This document shows positions 1-8,638 of a stretch of DNA of 64,000 bases, piece by piece. The DNA comes from Spirosoma rigui (GTDB taxonomy: Bacteria > Bacteroidota > Bacteroidia > Cytophagales > Spirosomataceae), in contig NZ_CP020105.1 of NCBI RefSeq assembly GCF_002067135.1, positions 682,001-746,000 on the forward strand. Reading direction: 5' to 3'. A model generated the notes under the pieces. It did no database searches. It was not told where the DNA came from and saw only the letters and a list, made by a program, of their open reading frames with translations. Each line of letters begins with the position of its first letter. The stretch's first letter is position 1. The translations under genes were made by a program, and so were the position numbers.

Positions 1-1187
1 GCATTGCCACCGGGGTTCCCACCGCCTTTCGGCTTTTTTTTCTTTTTCTTGGGGCTACGCGTAGCGTACTTAGCGTCCAGCTTTTGAAGGTCGCTGTTAA
101 GCGCGGCCAGCACCACTGGTTCTTTCTCACCAATGGGGGTCAGCACATCGAACGATTCGGGAATAACACCCCGTTTGTTCAACTCGAGAATTTCGACGAC
201 CCGTGCAATAGGCAATGGGTGCCAGGTACTTTCCGAACTGTAGCCAAACCACATCAATCGCCGGAAAATATCTGTCTTTTGCAACCAGGCACGGCCTTTC
301 TGGGTTTCGAGCGGCTTCTCAATCGTTGGAATATCGCGCAGCGCATCCATGTACGTCTCCAGCTCGTAGTTCAGGCAGCATTTCAGACGGCCGCACTGAC
401 CAGACAATTTAGCCGGGTTAAGCGACAGGTTCTGGTACCGGGCGGCCGACGTTGCAATGTTCTTGAAATCGGTGAGCCAGGTCGAGCAGCACAGTTCACG
501 GCCGCAGGAACCGATACCCCCCAACCGACCCGCTTCCTGCCGCAGACTGATCTGCCGCATTTCGATCCGTGCTTTGAACTCACCGGCCAGCATTTTAATC
601 AGCTCCCGGAAGTCTACCCGCTCTTCCGACGAGTAATAGAACGTTGCTTTCGTGTTGTCCGACTGAAACTCCACGTCGGAAAGTTTCATGTTCAGCTTTA
701 GTTCGCGAACAATCTCGCGCGAACGATAGAGCGCGGGCAAATCGCGCAGCACGGCCTGTTCATGCCGTTCAAGGTCCTTGGCCGTAGCCAGCCGGTGAAT
801 AACTTTGGTATCGTCGTTGATTTTGACGCCCCGTTTCTTCACCTGCAGCCGAACCAGTTCGCCCTGCATCGACACAGCACCCAGGTGAAATCCCGACTGC
901 ATCTCCACAACCACATAATCGCCCGTTGTCAAATCGAGCTGGTGAACATTACGGTAGTATTCTTTACGCCCGCCTTTAAATTTCACCTCAACAACATCGT
1001 ACCCTTTACCCGGCATGGCTATATCGCTTAGCCAGTCGAACGAATTCAGTTTATTACAGCCTCCGGTGCTGCACCCCCCGCTCGAGCACCCTGCCACAGC
1101 AGCTACGGTCGTTGACCCATCGGCTGCGGTAGTTGAGGCTGTGCGTTGGGTTCCACACCCACCGGTTGCACAGGATTTACATGACAT
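1..1187 (-). CDS. ricT: PSP1/RicT-family protein (partial, 3' end beyond window)
   Basis: Reads from an ATG at 1187 to the window edge (395 complete codons, no stop). The N-terminus is Cys-rich (MSCKSCATGGCG and further CSSGGCS/GGC motifs to about residue 45). The PSP1 core follows, with RLGGIGSCGRELCCSTWL and SGQCGRLKCCLNYELE (about residues 220-275), the Cys-rich signature of YaaT/RicT proteins. The visible C-terminus is a Lys tract followed by a Gly-rich tail. RicT in Bacillus works with RicA/RicF on RNase Y and competence/sporulation control; its role in Bacteroidota is not settled, so family assignment is firm but function is not. The protein is longer than Bacillus YaaT because of both terminal extensions. 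Confidence 0.85.
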   Translation of the reverse strand, partial: MSCKSCATGGCGTQRTASTTAADGSTTVAAVAGCSSGGCSTGGCNKLNSFDWLSDIAMPGKGYDVVEVKFKGGRKEYYRNVHQLDLTTGDYVVVEMQSGFHLGAVSMQGELVRLQVKKRGVKINDDTKVIHRLATAKDLERHEQAVLRDLPALYRSREIVRELKLNMKLSDVEFQSDNTKATFYYSSEERVDFRELIKMLAGEFKARIEMRQISLRQEAGRLGGIGSCGRELCCSTWLTDFKNIATSAARYQNLSLNPAKLSGQCGRLKCCLNYELETYMDALRDIPTIEKPLETQKGRAWLQKTDIFRRLMWFGYSSESTWHPLPIARVVEILELNKRGVIPESFDVLTPIGEKEPVVLAALNSDLQKLDAKYATRSPKKKKKKPKGGGNPGGN

Positions 1188-1302
1188 ATAAGTACAGTTA
1201 TAAAGGTATAACCCTGTAGACTACGCTACCGTAGCAGTGGTACAGCGAGTCCGTTCTTTCGGCAAACGGCCTGCTTTCCTACTCTACAACGTTATAACTC
1301 AA

Positions 1303-2589
1303 TCAATCGGCGTACCGGATCAGGTCAAGCCCAATATCTTTTCGGTACTGCTTACCAGCAAACTGCACCGTCCGGGCCGCTTCCTGCGACTTTCGAACGG
1401 CATTTTCCAGCGAGTTAGCCTGAGCCGTTAGGGCCAGTACCCGTCCTCCGTTGGTCATTATGTGACCGTTTTGGGCCAGCGTTCCCGCGTGGAACGCCAT
1501 AATATCATCCAAACGCTCAAGGTCAGAAATGACGTGGCCCTTCTCATACGCATCCGGGTATCCACCCGCCACAACCACCGTAGTAACGGCCGTTTGGGGC
1601 GACACCTGCAGCGTAATATCAGTGAGCGTCCCCGTTGCAGTAGCCATCATCAGTTCAGCAAAATCATTCTGAATCCGGGGCAACACTACTTCTGTTTCAG
1701 GGTCGCCCATCCGGGCATTATACTCAATAACAAACGGCTCGCCGTTCACCTTCATCAAGCCAACAAAAATGAAACCCTGGTAATGAATTCCCTCCTGCTG
1801 CAAACCCGCCAGCGTTGGTTTCACTACCTTTTCTTCCACCTTCCGCAGGAACGATTCGCTGGCGAATACAACGGGCGACACGGCGCCCATACCACCGGTA
1901 TTGGGTCCTGTATCACCTTCGCCAATGCGCTTATAGTCCTTGGCTTCGGGCAGAATTTTGTAATTCGTGCCGTCGGTCAGCACAAAAACCGATAACTCAA
2001 TACCGCGTAAAAACTGTTCCACCACAACCCGGCTTCCGGCCTCGCCAAACTTCTGCCCGTCGAGCATATCCGTCAGCGTTGCCTGTGCTTCGGCAACGGT
2101 TTCGGCAATGATCACCCCTTTACCGGCCGCCAGCCCGTCGGCTTTCAGAACGATGGGTAAGGCGTGGGTTTCCAGATAGGTCAAGCCATCGGCCAACGTG
2201 TCGATCGTAAAGGTTTGCGACGAGGCCGTTGGAATACCGTACCGTTGCATGAACTGCTTGGAAAAGTCTTTACTGCCCTCCAGCTGCGCGCCGGTTGCAT
2301 CGGGTCCAACAATCGGTAGCTGGGCCAGATCCGGCTGCTGGCGCATGTAGTCGACAATTCCCTTCACCAGCGGCTCTTCGGGGCCTACAATGAGCAGATC
2401 GATATGATGCGTACGAACAGCATCGGCAACGGCGGGGAAATCAGAATAACCAAACGGCAAGTTGGTCGCTACCTGCGCGGTGCCGGCATTACCCGGTGCG
2501 ACAAATAACGTATCACACAACGGGCTTTGCGTTAACTTCCACGCAAATGCGTGCTCACGCCCACCCGAACCCAGTATTAGTATGTTCAT
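1303..2589 (-). CDS. purD: Phosphoribosylamine--glycine ligase (GAR synthetase)
   Basis: Joins glycine to phosphoribosylamine with ATP, the second step of de novo purine synthesis, in the cytoplasm. The 428-residue length is normal. The N-terminus MNILILGSGGREHA is the PurD signature. An ATP-grasp core spans about residues 105-290, with KADGLAAGKGV and the acidic metal site region YNARMGDPETEVVLP. It lies 102 bp downstream of recQ on the same strand, with an imperfect inverted repeat between them, so separate transcription is possible. purB, another purine gene, is at 13.3 kb but is not in the same operon. Confidence 0.97.
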   Translation of the reverse strand: MNILILGSGGREHAFAWKLTQSPLCDTLFVAPGNAGTAQVATNLPFGYSDFPAVADAVRTHHIDLLIVGPEEPLVKGIVDYMRQQPDLAQLPIVGPDATGAQLEGSKDFSKQFMQRYGIPTASSQTFTIDTLADGLTYLETHALPIVLKADGLAAGKGVIIAETVAEAQATLTDMLDGQKFGEAGSRVVVEQFLRGIELSVFVLTDGTNYKILPEAKDYKRIGEGDTGPNTGGMGAVSPVVFASESFLRKVEEKVVKPTLAGLQQEGIHYQGFIFVGLMKVNGEPFVIEYNARMGDPETEVVLPRIQNDFAELMMATATGTLTDITLQVSPQTAVTTVVVAGGYPDAYEKGHVISDLERLDDIMAFHAGTLAQNGHIMTNGGRVLALTAQANSLENAVRKSQEAARTVQFAGKQYRKDIGLDLIRYAD

Positions 2590-2601
2590 AAAATAATTAG
2601 T

Positions 2602-2692
2602 AAGTCAATAAGTCAAAAGTCAGTAAGTTGGTATGTTAGCCCACGTTCGTTTGCTGACGTACCCACTCACCGACTCGCTGGTTCATTGACTC
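2602..2692 (-). repeat. Imperfect inverted repeat between recQ and purD
   Basis: Arms at 2602-2632 and 2661-2692. The left arm is built of AAGTCAAT/AAGTCA-like heptads; the reverse complement of the right arm (GAGTCAATGAACC...GGTGAGTGGGT) matches it imperfectly along about 31 bases. The right arm touches the recQ stop codon. It looks like a decayed long hairpin that could end recQ transcription. No T-tract is present. Confidence 0.5.
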
Positions 2693-4899
2693 TAGTTAGC
2701 TACTTCTGAGAGGAACTTGATCCGCATCAAACGCAAATCCTGCTCAGTAAAATCATCACCCCCGAACTCACGCAGGGCAACGGCAATGTTATCAGTCTCA
2801 GCCCGCATGAAGTACTCGAAGATCTCGTCCTGCCGGTCTTCATCCATCACCTGGTTGATGTAATAATCCAGATTCAGGCGGGTACCAGAATAACAGATGT
2901 GTTCGATTTCTTCCATCAAGTCCTCCATCGACAGCGATTTCGACTCGGCAATTTCGTCCAGATCAACTTTACGATCGATCTGCTGGATGATATAAATTTT
3001 TACTTTCGACTTATTGACGGTCGATTTAACGACTACGTCCTTGTCGGTTTCTATTTCGTTTTCCTCAACGTATTTGGTGATCAGGTCGATGAAGGGGCGG
3101 CCAAATTTCTGGACTTTCCCCATGCCAACGCCGTTAATCTGAGCCATCTCCTCCCGGGTTGTGGGGTAGGTTGTGGCCATCTCTTCCATCGACGGGTCCT
3201 GGAAAATGACATAAGGCGGCAGATTTTTCTCCCGCGCCACTTTTTTCCGGAGCGCTTTCAGTAATCCCAGCAGTTCCTCATCATAGGCCACCCCACCCGA
3301 CGTTGAATCGGAGTCTTTGTCCTCGTCGTGGGCGTCAACCGGTACGTGCGCGTAATCGTGATCCTTAGCCAGCGTAATGGGGTACGGATCTTCGATGTAA
3401 TTCATCCCGCGCTGGGTTAGCTTCAGAATACCGTAGTTGTCGACGTCCTTTTCGAGGTAGCCATAAATGGTGATCTGCTTGATGAGCGAGCACCAGAATT
3501 CGGCCGTCTCATTGAACTCCCGACCCTTGCCGTACACATCGAGCCGGTTGTGTTCATAGCTGGTCACGTACTGGTTGCTGGTGGCTGTCAGTACGTCGCT
3601 CAGGTGAGCCACGTCGAAACGCTGGTCGGTCTGTAACACGGTCTGCAGGGCCAGGACTACTTCGTGCTGCACTTTGAATTTCTCGGTGGGCTTCGTGCAG
3701 TTGTCGCAGAAACCGCAGTCTTTCTCCATAAACTCCCCGAAATAACCGAGCAGTTGCCGCCGACGGCACACGCCCAGGTTCGAGTAAGAAACCATTTCTG
3801 ACAGCAGGTGCCGGGCATTGTCGCGCTCGGTAACGGGCTTGTCTTTATTGAATTTTTCGAGCTTTACGATGTCATCGTAACTGTAGAACATGATGCAGTT
3901 GCCCTCCAGTCCATCGCGGCCCGAGCGGCCCGTTTCCTGGTAGTATCCTTCGAGCGATTTTGGCGCATCGTAGTGGATAACGAACCGGACATCGGGCTTG
4001 TCGATACCCATACCAAAGGCAATGGTGGCGCAGATAACGTCTACATCTTCGTTCAGGAACGCGTCCTGGTTATGCATCCGTGTTTGCGGGTCCAGTCCGG
4101 CGTGGTAGGGCAGCGCTTTTACGTCGTTTACGTTGAGCAGTTCGGCAATTTCCTCAACCGTTTTACGGCTTAGGCAATAGATGATGCCCGACTTACCCTT
4201 GTTCTGCTTGACAAATTTGATAAGCTGCTTTTTAGCCTCGACTTTCGGCTTGATTTCGTAGTAAAGATTTTTCCGATTGAACGACGTTTTATAGAGGTCG
4301 GCCTCCTCCATTTGCAGATTTTTTTGAATATCCTGCTGCACCTTGGGCGTAGCCGTAGCCGTTAGCGCAATTACGGGCAGGTTACCAATATCGTCAACGA
4401 TACCACGAATCTTCCGGTACTCGGGCCGGAAATCGTGCCCCCATTCGGAGATACAGTGAGCCTCGTCAATGGCCACGAAAGAAATGTTGGCTTTCTTCAA
4501 AAAGTCCAAGTTTTCCTCCTTCGTCAAGGACTCCGGCGCGATGTATAACAGTTTGAGTGTTCCGTTGAGGGTGTCTTTCTTGACCTTGTTCATCTCGGCT
4601 TTTGACAGCGTCGAGTTCAGGAACTGTGCGTTGATACCGAAGGCATTCAACTGGTCGACCTGGTTCTTCATCAACGCGATCAGGGGCGAAATAACAATGG
4701 CTGTACCTTCGCTGACAATGGCTGGCAGTTGGTAGCACAGCGATTTACCGGCGCCGGTGGGCATGATAACGAACGTATTACGCCCCGCCAGAATGCTGTG
4801 AATAATTGCCTCCTGATCACCCCGGAACTGACTGTATCCGAAAATTTCTTTTAGCCGCTCTTTGAGGGTCACATGGACCGTCTGATCAACCTGCATCAT
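2692..4899 (-). CDS. recQ: ATP-dependent DNA helicase RecQ
   Basis: 3'-5' DNA helicase for recombination and fork repair. Walker A MPTGAGKS is at residues 46-53 and the DEAH box at 145-148. The helicase C-terminal domain ends in QETGRSGRDG (321-330). The RecQ zinc-binding Cys are at about 378, 395, 398 and 401. An RQC winged helix follows, then an HRDC domain (about 555-635) and a C-terminal HTH_40-like extension (about 650-735) common in Bacteroidota RecQ. At 735 residues it is longer than E. coli RecQ (about 610) because of this extension. The start MMQVDQT is at 4899. It is divergent from kdsD, with under 110 bp of shared promoter region. Confidence 0.97.
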   Translation of the reverse strand: MMQVDQTVHVTLKERLKEIFGYSQFRGDQEAIIHSILAGRNTFVIMPTGAGKSLCYQLPAIVSEGTAIVISPLIALMKNQVDQLNAFGINAQFLNSTLSKAEMNKVKKDTLNGTLKLLYIAPESLTKEENLDFLKKANISFVAIDEAHCISEWGHDFRPEYRKIRGIVDDIGNLPVIALTATATPKVQQDIQKNLQMEEADLYKTSFNRKNLYYEIKPKVEAKKQLIKFVKQNKGKSGIIYCLSRKTVEEIAELLNVNDVKALPYHAGLDPQTRMHNQDAFLNEDVDVICATIAFGMGIDKPDVRFVIHYDAPKSLEGYYQETGRSGRDGLEGNCIMFYSYDDIVKLEKFNKDKPVTERDNARHLLSEMVSYSNLGVCRRRQLLGYFGEFMEKDCGFCDNCTKPTEKFKVQHEVVLALQTVLQTDQRFDVAHLSDVLTATSNQYVTSYEHNRLDVYGKGREFNETAEFWCSLIKQITIYGYLEKDVDNYGILKLTQRGMNYIEDPYPITLAKDHDYAHVPVDAHDEDKDSDSTSGGVAYDEELLGLLKALRKKVAREKNLPPYVIFQDPSMEEMATTYPTTREEMAQINGVGMGKVQKFGRPFIDLITKYVEENEIETDKDVVVKSTVNKSKVKIYIIQQIDRKVDLDEIAESKSLSMEDLMEEIEHICYSGTRLNLDYYINQVMDEDRQDEIFEYFMRAETDNIAVALREFGGDDFTEQDLRLMRIKFLSEVAN

Positions 4900-4943
4900 T
4901 TCTACAAATCGTACAAAAGTTACTTTACTCTATTTGCTTGCCG

Positions 4944-4951
4944 TATCTTTG
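4944..4951 (+). promoter_or_regulatory. Bacteroidota -7 promoter element for kdsD
   Basis: TATCTTTG matches the TAnnTTTG -7 consensus exactly. Transcription would start near 4957-4960, downstream of the ATG at 4938, and this is the main argument for the TTG start at 5007 of kdsD. No clear -33 TTTG was found. Confidence 0.6.
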
Positions 4952-5006
4952 CTATATAAAGTTAGCGAATATACGTTGCAATCTATTCTTCACCGCGAAA
5001 CTGACG

Positions 5007-5975
5007 TTGAAACTACTAAAAAATCATCAAAGCATTGCCCGCTCTGTTCTCCTCACCGAAGCCGAAGCGATTCGGCGGGCAGTTGACCTTCTCGATGAAC
5101 AGTATGGGGAAACTGTAGAACGAATCCTGAACGCTACCGGACGACTGGTGGTGACGGGGGTTGGTAAAAGTGCCCTCATTGGTCAGAAGATCGTAGCCAC
5201 CATGAATTCCACCGGTACACCGTCGCTCTTTATGCACGCTGCCGACGCAATTCACGGCGATCTGGGCATGATTCAGGCCGACGATGTGGTGCTGGTGATA
5301 TCGAAAAGCGGTAATACCGCCGAAGTAAAAGTACTGGTGCCATTGCTGAAGCGCACAGGCGTTTGTTTGATTGCCCTGGTCAGTGACCGGGATTCGTACC
5401 TGGCCAGTCAGGCCGATTACAGTCTTCACGCCTACGCCGAGCGTGAGGCCGATCCCTTGAACCTCGCCCCTACCACCAGTACTACCGTTGCGCTGGCCCT
5501 GGGCGATGCGCTGGCGGTGAGTTTGCTGGAGGCCCGCGGTTTCACCCGCAACGATTTTGCCCGCTATCACCCGGGCGGAGCCCTTGGCAAAAAGCTCTAC
5601 TTGAAAGTTGCCGATATATTTCCCCACAATCCCTGCCCGCGCGTATCGCCGGATATGATGGTACGGGACGTGATCTTCGAAATTTCGGCAAACCGACTGG
5701 GCGCAACGGCGGTCGTTGATGAGGCTGGCCTGTTGGCGGGAATAGTAACCGATGGGGATATCAGGCGTATGGCCTATACTTATGATTCTTTTCTACAATT
5801 GAATGCGCGGGATGTTATGACAACATCGCCTATCTGCGTCCCACCCGACGAATACGCTGTTTCGGCACTTCAGATTATGCAGGAGCGTAATATCACCCAG
5901 CTCGTGGTGACCGACCAAGGTCGGGTACTGGGTTTTATTCACCTGCACGATTTATTGCGCGAGGGATTGGTATAA
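5007..5975 (+). CDS. kdsD: Arabinose-5-phosphate isomerase, KpsF/GutQ family
   Basis: Converts ribulose-5-phosphate to arabinose-5-phosphate, the first step to KDO for lipopolysaccharide. An N-terminal SIS domain (VVTGVGKSALIGQKIVATMNS, then SKSGNTAEV and the HPGGALGKKL motif) is followed by two CBS domains. An in-frame ATG exists at 4938, but the promoter -7 element at 4944-4951 lies inside that extension and its extra residues are atypical. The TTG at 5007 gives about 322 residues, the usual family length. No other LPS genes are adjacent. The stop is at 5975, followed by a 360-bp gap. Confidence 0.93.
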   Translation: MKLLKNHQSIARSVLLTEAEAIRRAVDLLDEQYGETVERILNATGRLVVTGVGKSALIGQKIVATMNSTGTPSLFMHAADAIHGDLGMIQADDVVLVISKSGNTAEVKVLVPLLKRTGVCLIALVSDRDSYLASQADYSLHAYAEREADPLNLAPTTSTTVALALGDALAVSLLEARGFTRNDFARYHPGGALGKKLYLKVADIFPHNPCPRVSPDMMVRDVIFEISANRLGATAVVDEAGLLAGIVTDGDIRRMAYTYDSFLQLNARDVMTTSPICVPPDEYAVSALQIMQERNITQLVVTDQGRVLGFIHLHDLLREGLV

Positions 5976-6111
5976 CTCCTAAGCCGGCAGGATTACCTCG
6001 ACACACACGCAGTTGGCGGTTGGCCAGAACCGTTCAGTACGACCATGCGCAACAGTCTTTTTCTTCTATATACCATAGCTGTTTAACCTAATTAGGGAGA
6101 AATTAAACAGA

Positions 6112-6160
6112 TTCCACACCCCATTTTCCACACAATGGGGGAATTGTTCCACACTCCACA
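6112..6160 (+). promoter_or_regulatory. Cluster of TTCCACAC repeats (DnaA-box-like or operator array)
   Basis: TTCCACAC occurs at 6112, 6126 and 6147, with a decayed copy near 6154, all on the plus strand. TTTTCCACA at 6124-6132 fits the DnaA box TTWTNCACA perfectly; TGTTCCACA at 6145-6153 has one mismatch. A small palindrome, CCCCATT/AATGGGG (6119-6140), lies across the middle copy. Flanks at 6061-6110 and 6183-6225 are AT-rich. The cluster sits about 190 bp upstream of the sigma-factor gene, so an operator is equally possible. The rest of 5976-6334 shows no gene. Confidence 0.4.
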
Positions 6161-6255
6161 GCGGTGAATACTGGCACGGCACGGTTTGTTATAAAAATTT
6201 ACAGTATTTAATGTGCTGTTTTACAGCCACATAATACCCAATGACCGTAGAGGCA

Positions 6256-6287
6256 TTTGGTTTAAAAAAAGGCTGGTTAGTTTTTTG
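6256..6287 (+). promoter_or_regulatory. Possible promoter of the sigma-factor gene
   Basis: TTTG at 6256-6259 and TA...TTTG at 6278-6287 resemble the -33/-7 Bacteroidota pair with 18 bp between, but the -7 element carries two extra T. Weak match. Confidence 0.3.
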
Positions 6288-6334
6288 TCTAGTAGCTATG
6301 TAAATTGGTTCAACAGAGAAAAACTTAAACAGCC

Positions 6335-6850
6335 ATGACCGCAATCGAATTCACCAATCATATCGGAAAAGTGTCCAAGTCGTTGCGTCCGTTCGCTCTC
6401 CGACTCACCAAAGATGTTGAAGATGCCAACGACCTGTTACAGGATACTTTGCTAAAGGCGTTCACCAATCGTGACAAGTACACGGATGGTACAAACCTGA
6501 AGGCATGGTTGTATACGATTATGAAAAATACATTCATCACCAACTATCAACGTATGGTGCGAAAAAATACATTCATTGATACAACGGATAACCTCCATTA
6601 CATCAACTCAATGGAGAGCAGCACAGATAACATGGCGTACTCGTCGTTCGCACAGGACGATATCAACCGGGCCGTTAACGGACTGGACGATACCTACCGT
6701 ACGCCATTCATGATGCACTTCCGCGGTTTCAAATACCATGAAATTGCTGCAAAGCTTGATATCCCCATCGGAACGGTGAAAAACAGAATTCACATCGCCC
6801 GGAAGGAATTAAAAGATCAACTGAAAGTATACGCTCATTACAATGCGTAA
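6335..6850 (+). CDS. RNA polymerase ECF-type sigma factor
   Basis: 171 residues. Region 2 (about residues 20-85) includes DVEDANDLLQDTLLKAF and LKAWLYTIMKN. Region 4 (about 115-165) includes YHEIAAKLDIPIGTVKNRIHIARKEL, the sigma-70 region 4 helix-turn-helix. No anti-sigma gene follows; a strong terminator separates it from crtI/crtB. A sigma factor of this type next to carotenoid genes suggests control of pigment synthesis, as with CarQ in Myxococcus, but here that is only inference from position. Confidence 0.92.
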   Translation: MTAIEFTNHIGKVSKSLRPFALRLTKDVEDANDLLQDTLLKAFTNRDKYTDGTNLKAWLYTIMKNTFITNYQRMVRKNTFIDTTDNLHYINSMESSTDNMAYSSFAQDDINRAVNGLDDTYRTPFMMHFRGFKYHEIAAKLDIPIGTVKNRIHIARKELKDQLKVYAHYNA

Positions 6851-6924
6851 GATGATACTTTTGAGACACACTTACGTCTCAATTATCGATTGAGTAGTTT
6901 TTGGTTAAAAAAGAGGAAGGTTCG

Positions 6925-6958
6925 AAAAGTTGGATGGGTTTCCGTCCAACTTTTTTTT
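6925..6958 (+). terminator. Rho-independent terminator after the sigma-factor gene
   Basis: Stem GTTGGATGG (6929-6937) pairs with CCGTCCAAC (6942-6950, one G-T pair), followed by eight T. Confidence 0.85.
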
Positions 6959-7009
6959 GTTACAGGGAGTTAGCCATTGGAATACCCACTGCTAACTTCT
7001 GTTCATATA

Positions 7010-8482
7010 ATGTCCCAACGTGTTCTTGTAATAGGTGCCGGTTTTGCTGGTCTGGCGGCAGCTACCAGCCTGGCAGATAAAGGTTACGACGTTACCATCC
7101 TCGAAAAGAATGCTACCCCAGGTGGCCGGGCGCGTGTTTTCCAGGCCCAGGGCTTCACCTTCGACATGGGCCCCAGCTGGTACTGGATGCCCGACGTGTT
7201 TGAAACGTACTTCGCCCGATTCGGCAGAAAACCATCCGATTATTACAAGCTCGTTCAGTTGAACCCCTCCTATACGGTCATTTTTGGCGCTAATGATGCC
7301 GTTGACTTGCCTGCCGGTGTCGACAAGCTGGAAATCCTGTTCGATCAGATCGAACCCGGCAGCGGCCTTAGGCTGCGGGAATTTCTAAAGCAGGCATCGT
7401 ACAAATATGATGTCGGTATTCACAAATTCGTGTGGAAGCCGAGCCGGTCGGTTACCGAATTTCTGAGCCTCAAGCTGCTCTACGATGTTACACGGCTGGA
7501 CATCTTTCAGTCCTTTGCCACTCACGCCCGAAAATTTTTCAAACACCCCCGGCTGCTGGAAATCATCGAGTTTCCGGTACTGTTCCTCGGCGCTACGCCC
7601 GAGAATACACCCGCCATGTATAGCCTGATGAATTACGCCGAAATGGCGATGGGTACCTGGTATCCAATGGGCGGCATGCACGAAATTGTCCGGGCTATGG
7701 TGAGCCTGGCGGAAGAAAAAGGGGTCAAAATTCTGTACAACCAAAACGTGCAGTCAATTGACATAAAAAAGGGGACGGCCAGGCAGGTCACTACCGACAA
7801 AGGCATTTTCGAAACCGACGTGATTGTGGCGGGAGCTGATTATAACCACGTGGAGACAAAACTGGTGACACCCGAAAACCGAAACTATGACGACGCTTAC
7901 TGGAGCAAGCGGGTTATGGCTCCTTCTTCGCTGCTGTTCTATTTAGGAATCAGCAAACGTGTTCCCCGACTACAACACCATAATCTGTTTTTCGACGAGG
8001 ATTTTAAAATTCACGCCCGGGAAATTTACGAAACGCCCCGCTGGCCAAGTAAACCACTCTTCTACGCGTCGGCCCCGTCCAAGACTGATCCCAGCATTGC
8101 TCCCGAAGGCTGCGAAAATCTGTTCCTGCTCATACCCGTCGCGCCGGATCTGACCGACGACGACGCTACCCGTGAGCGCTACTTCGACATGATCATGGAT
8201 CGACTCGAAGCGTATGTGGGCGAAAATGTGCGTGATTTCATCGTCTACAAGCGTAGCTACGCCCATAGTGATTTCAAAAATGATTATAATGCATTCCGGG
8301 GTAATGCCTATGGTTTGGCCAATACGCTTATGCAGACAGCCCTTCTTAAGCCGTCGCTTAAGAACAAACAGGTGAACAATCTGTTCTACACGGGTCAACT
8401 GACGGTTCCGGGCCCGGGTGTTCCGCCATCGCTCATATCCGGGTTGGTGGTTGCCGATGAGGTTGCCAAAGAATTTAATTAA
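7010..8482 (+). CDS. crtI: Phytoene desaturase family protein
   Basis: FAD-dependent carotenoid desaturase acting on phytoene made by CrtB. The dinucleotide-binding motif VLVIGAGFAGLAAATSLADKG starts at about residue 5 and is followed by LEKNATPGGRAR. The C-terminus has the CrtI signature FYTGQLTVPGPGVPPSLISGL. The ATG at 7010 (MSQRVLVIGAG) is preferred over an upstream TTG at 6977. About 490 residues is normal. crtB follows 156 bp downstream. No cyclase or hydroxylase gene is in the window, so the final pigment cannot be inferred. Confidence 0.94.
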   Translation: MSQRVLVIGAGFAGLAAATSLADKGYDVTILEKNATPGGRARVFQAQGFTFDMGPSWYWMPDVFETYFARFGRKPSDYYKLVQLNPSYTVIFGANDAVDLPAGVDKLEILFDQIEPGSGLRLREFLKQASYKYDVGIHKFVWKPSRSVTEFLSLKLLYDVTRLDIFQSFATHARKFFKHPRLLEIIEFPVLFLGATPENTPAMYSLMNYAEMAMGTWYPMGGMHEIVRAMVSLAEEKGVKILYNQNVQSIDIKKGTARQVTTDKGIFETDVIVAGADYNHVETKLVTPENRNYDDAYWSKRVMAPSSLLFYLGISKRVPRLQHHNLFFDEDFKIHAREIYETPRWPSKPLFYASAPSKTDPSIAPEGCENLFLLIPVAPDLTDDDATRERYFDMIMDRLEAYVGENVRDFIVYKRSYAHSDFKNDYNAFRGNAYGLANTLMQTALLKPSLKNKQVNNLFYTGQLTVPGPGVPPSLISGLVVADEVAKEFN

Positions 8483-8638
8483 CTTACGAACCTAACCTAC
8501 CGACACTGAGCACCCAGTGCTGACTACTGGCAGTTAACCCAGCGACAGGTCAACGACATACCGGATTCATTGGCAGTTGGTATGCTGCCCTTCCTGTCCG
8601 CTGGTAAGTGTGCCCCTAATCCCCTTATCTCCTCTCTT

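Noticed and set aside
84-701. Plus-strand open frame of 205 codons opposite ricT
   Set aside because: Antisense shadow; the minus-strand RicT reading has clear family motifs.
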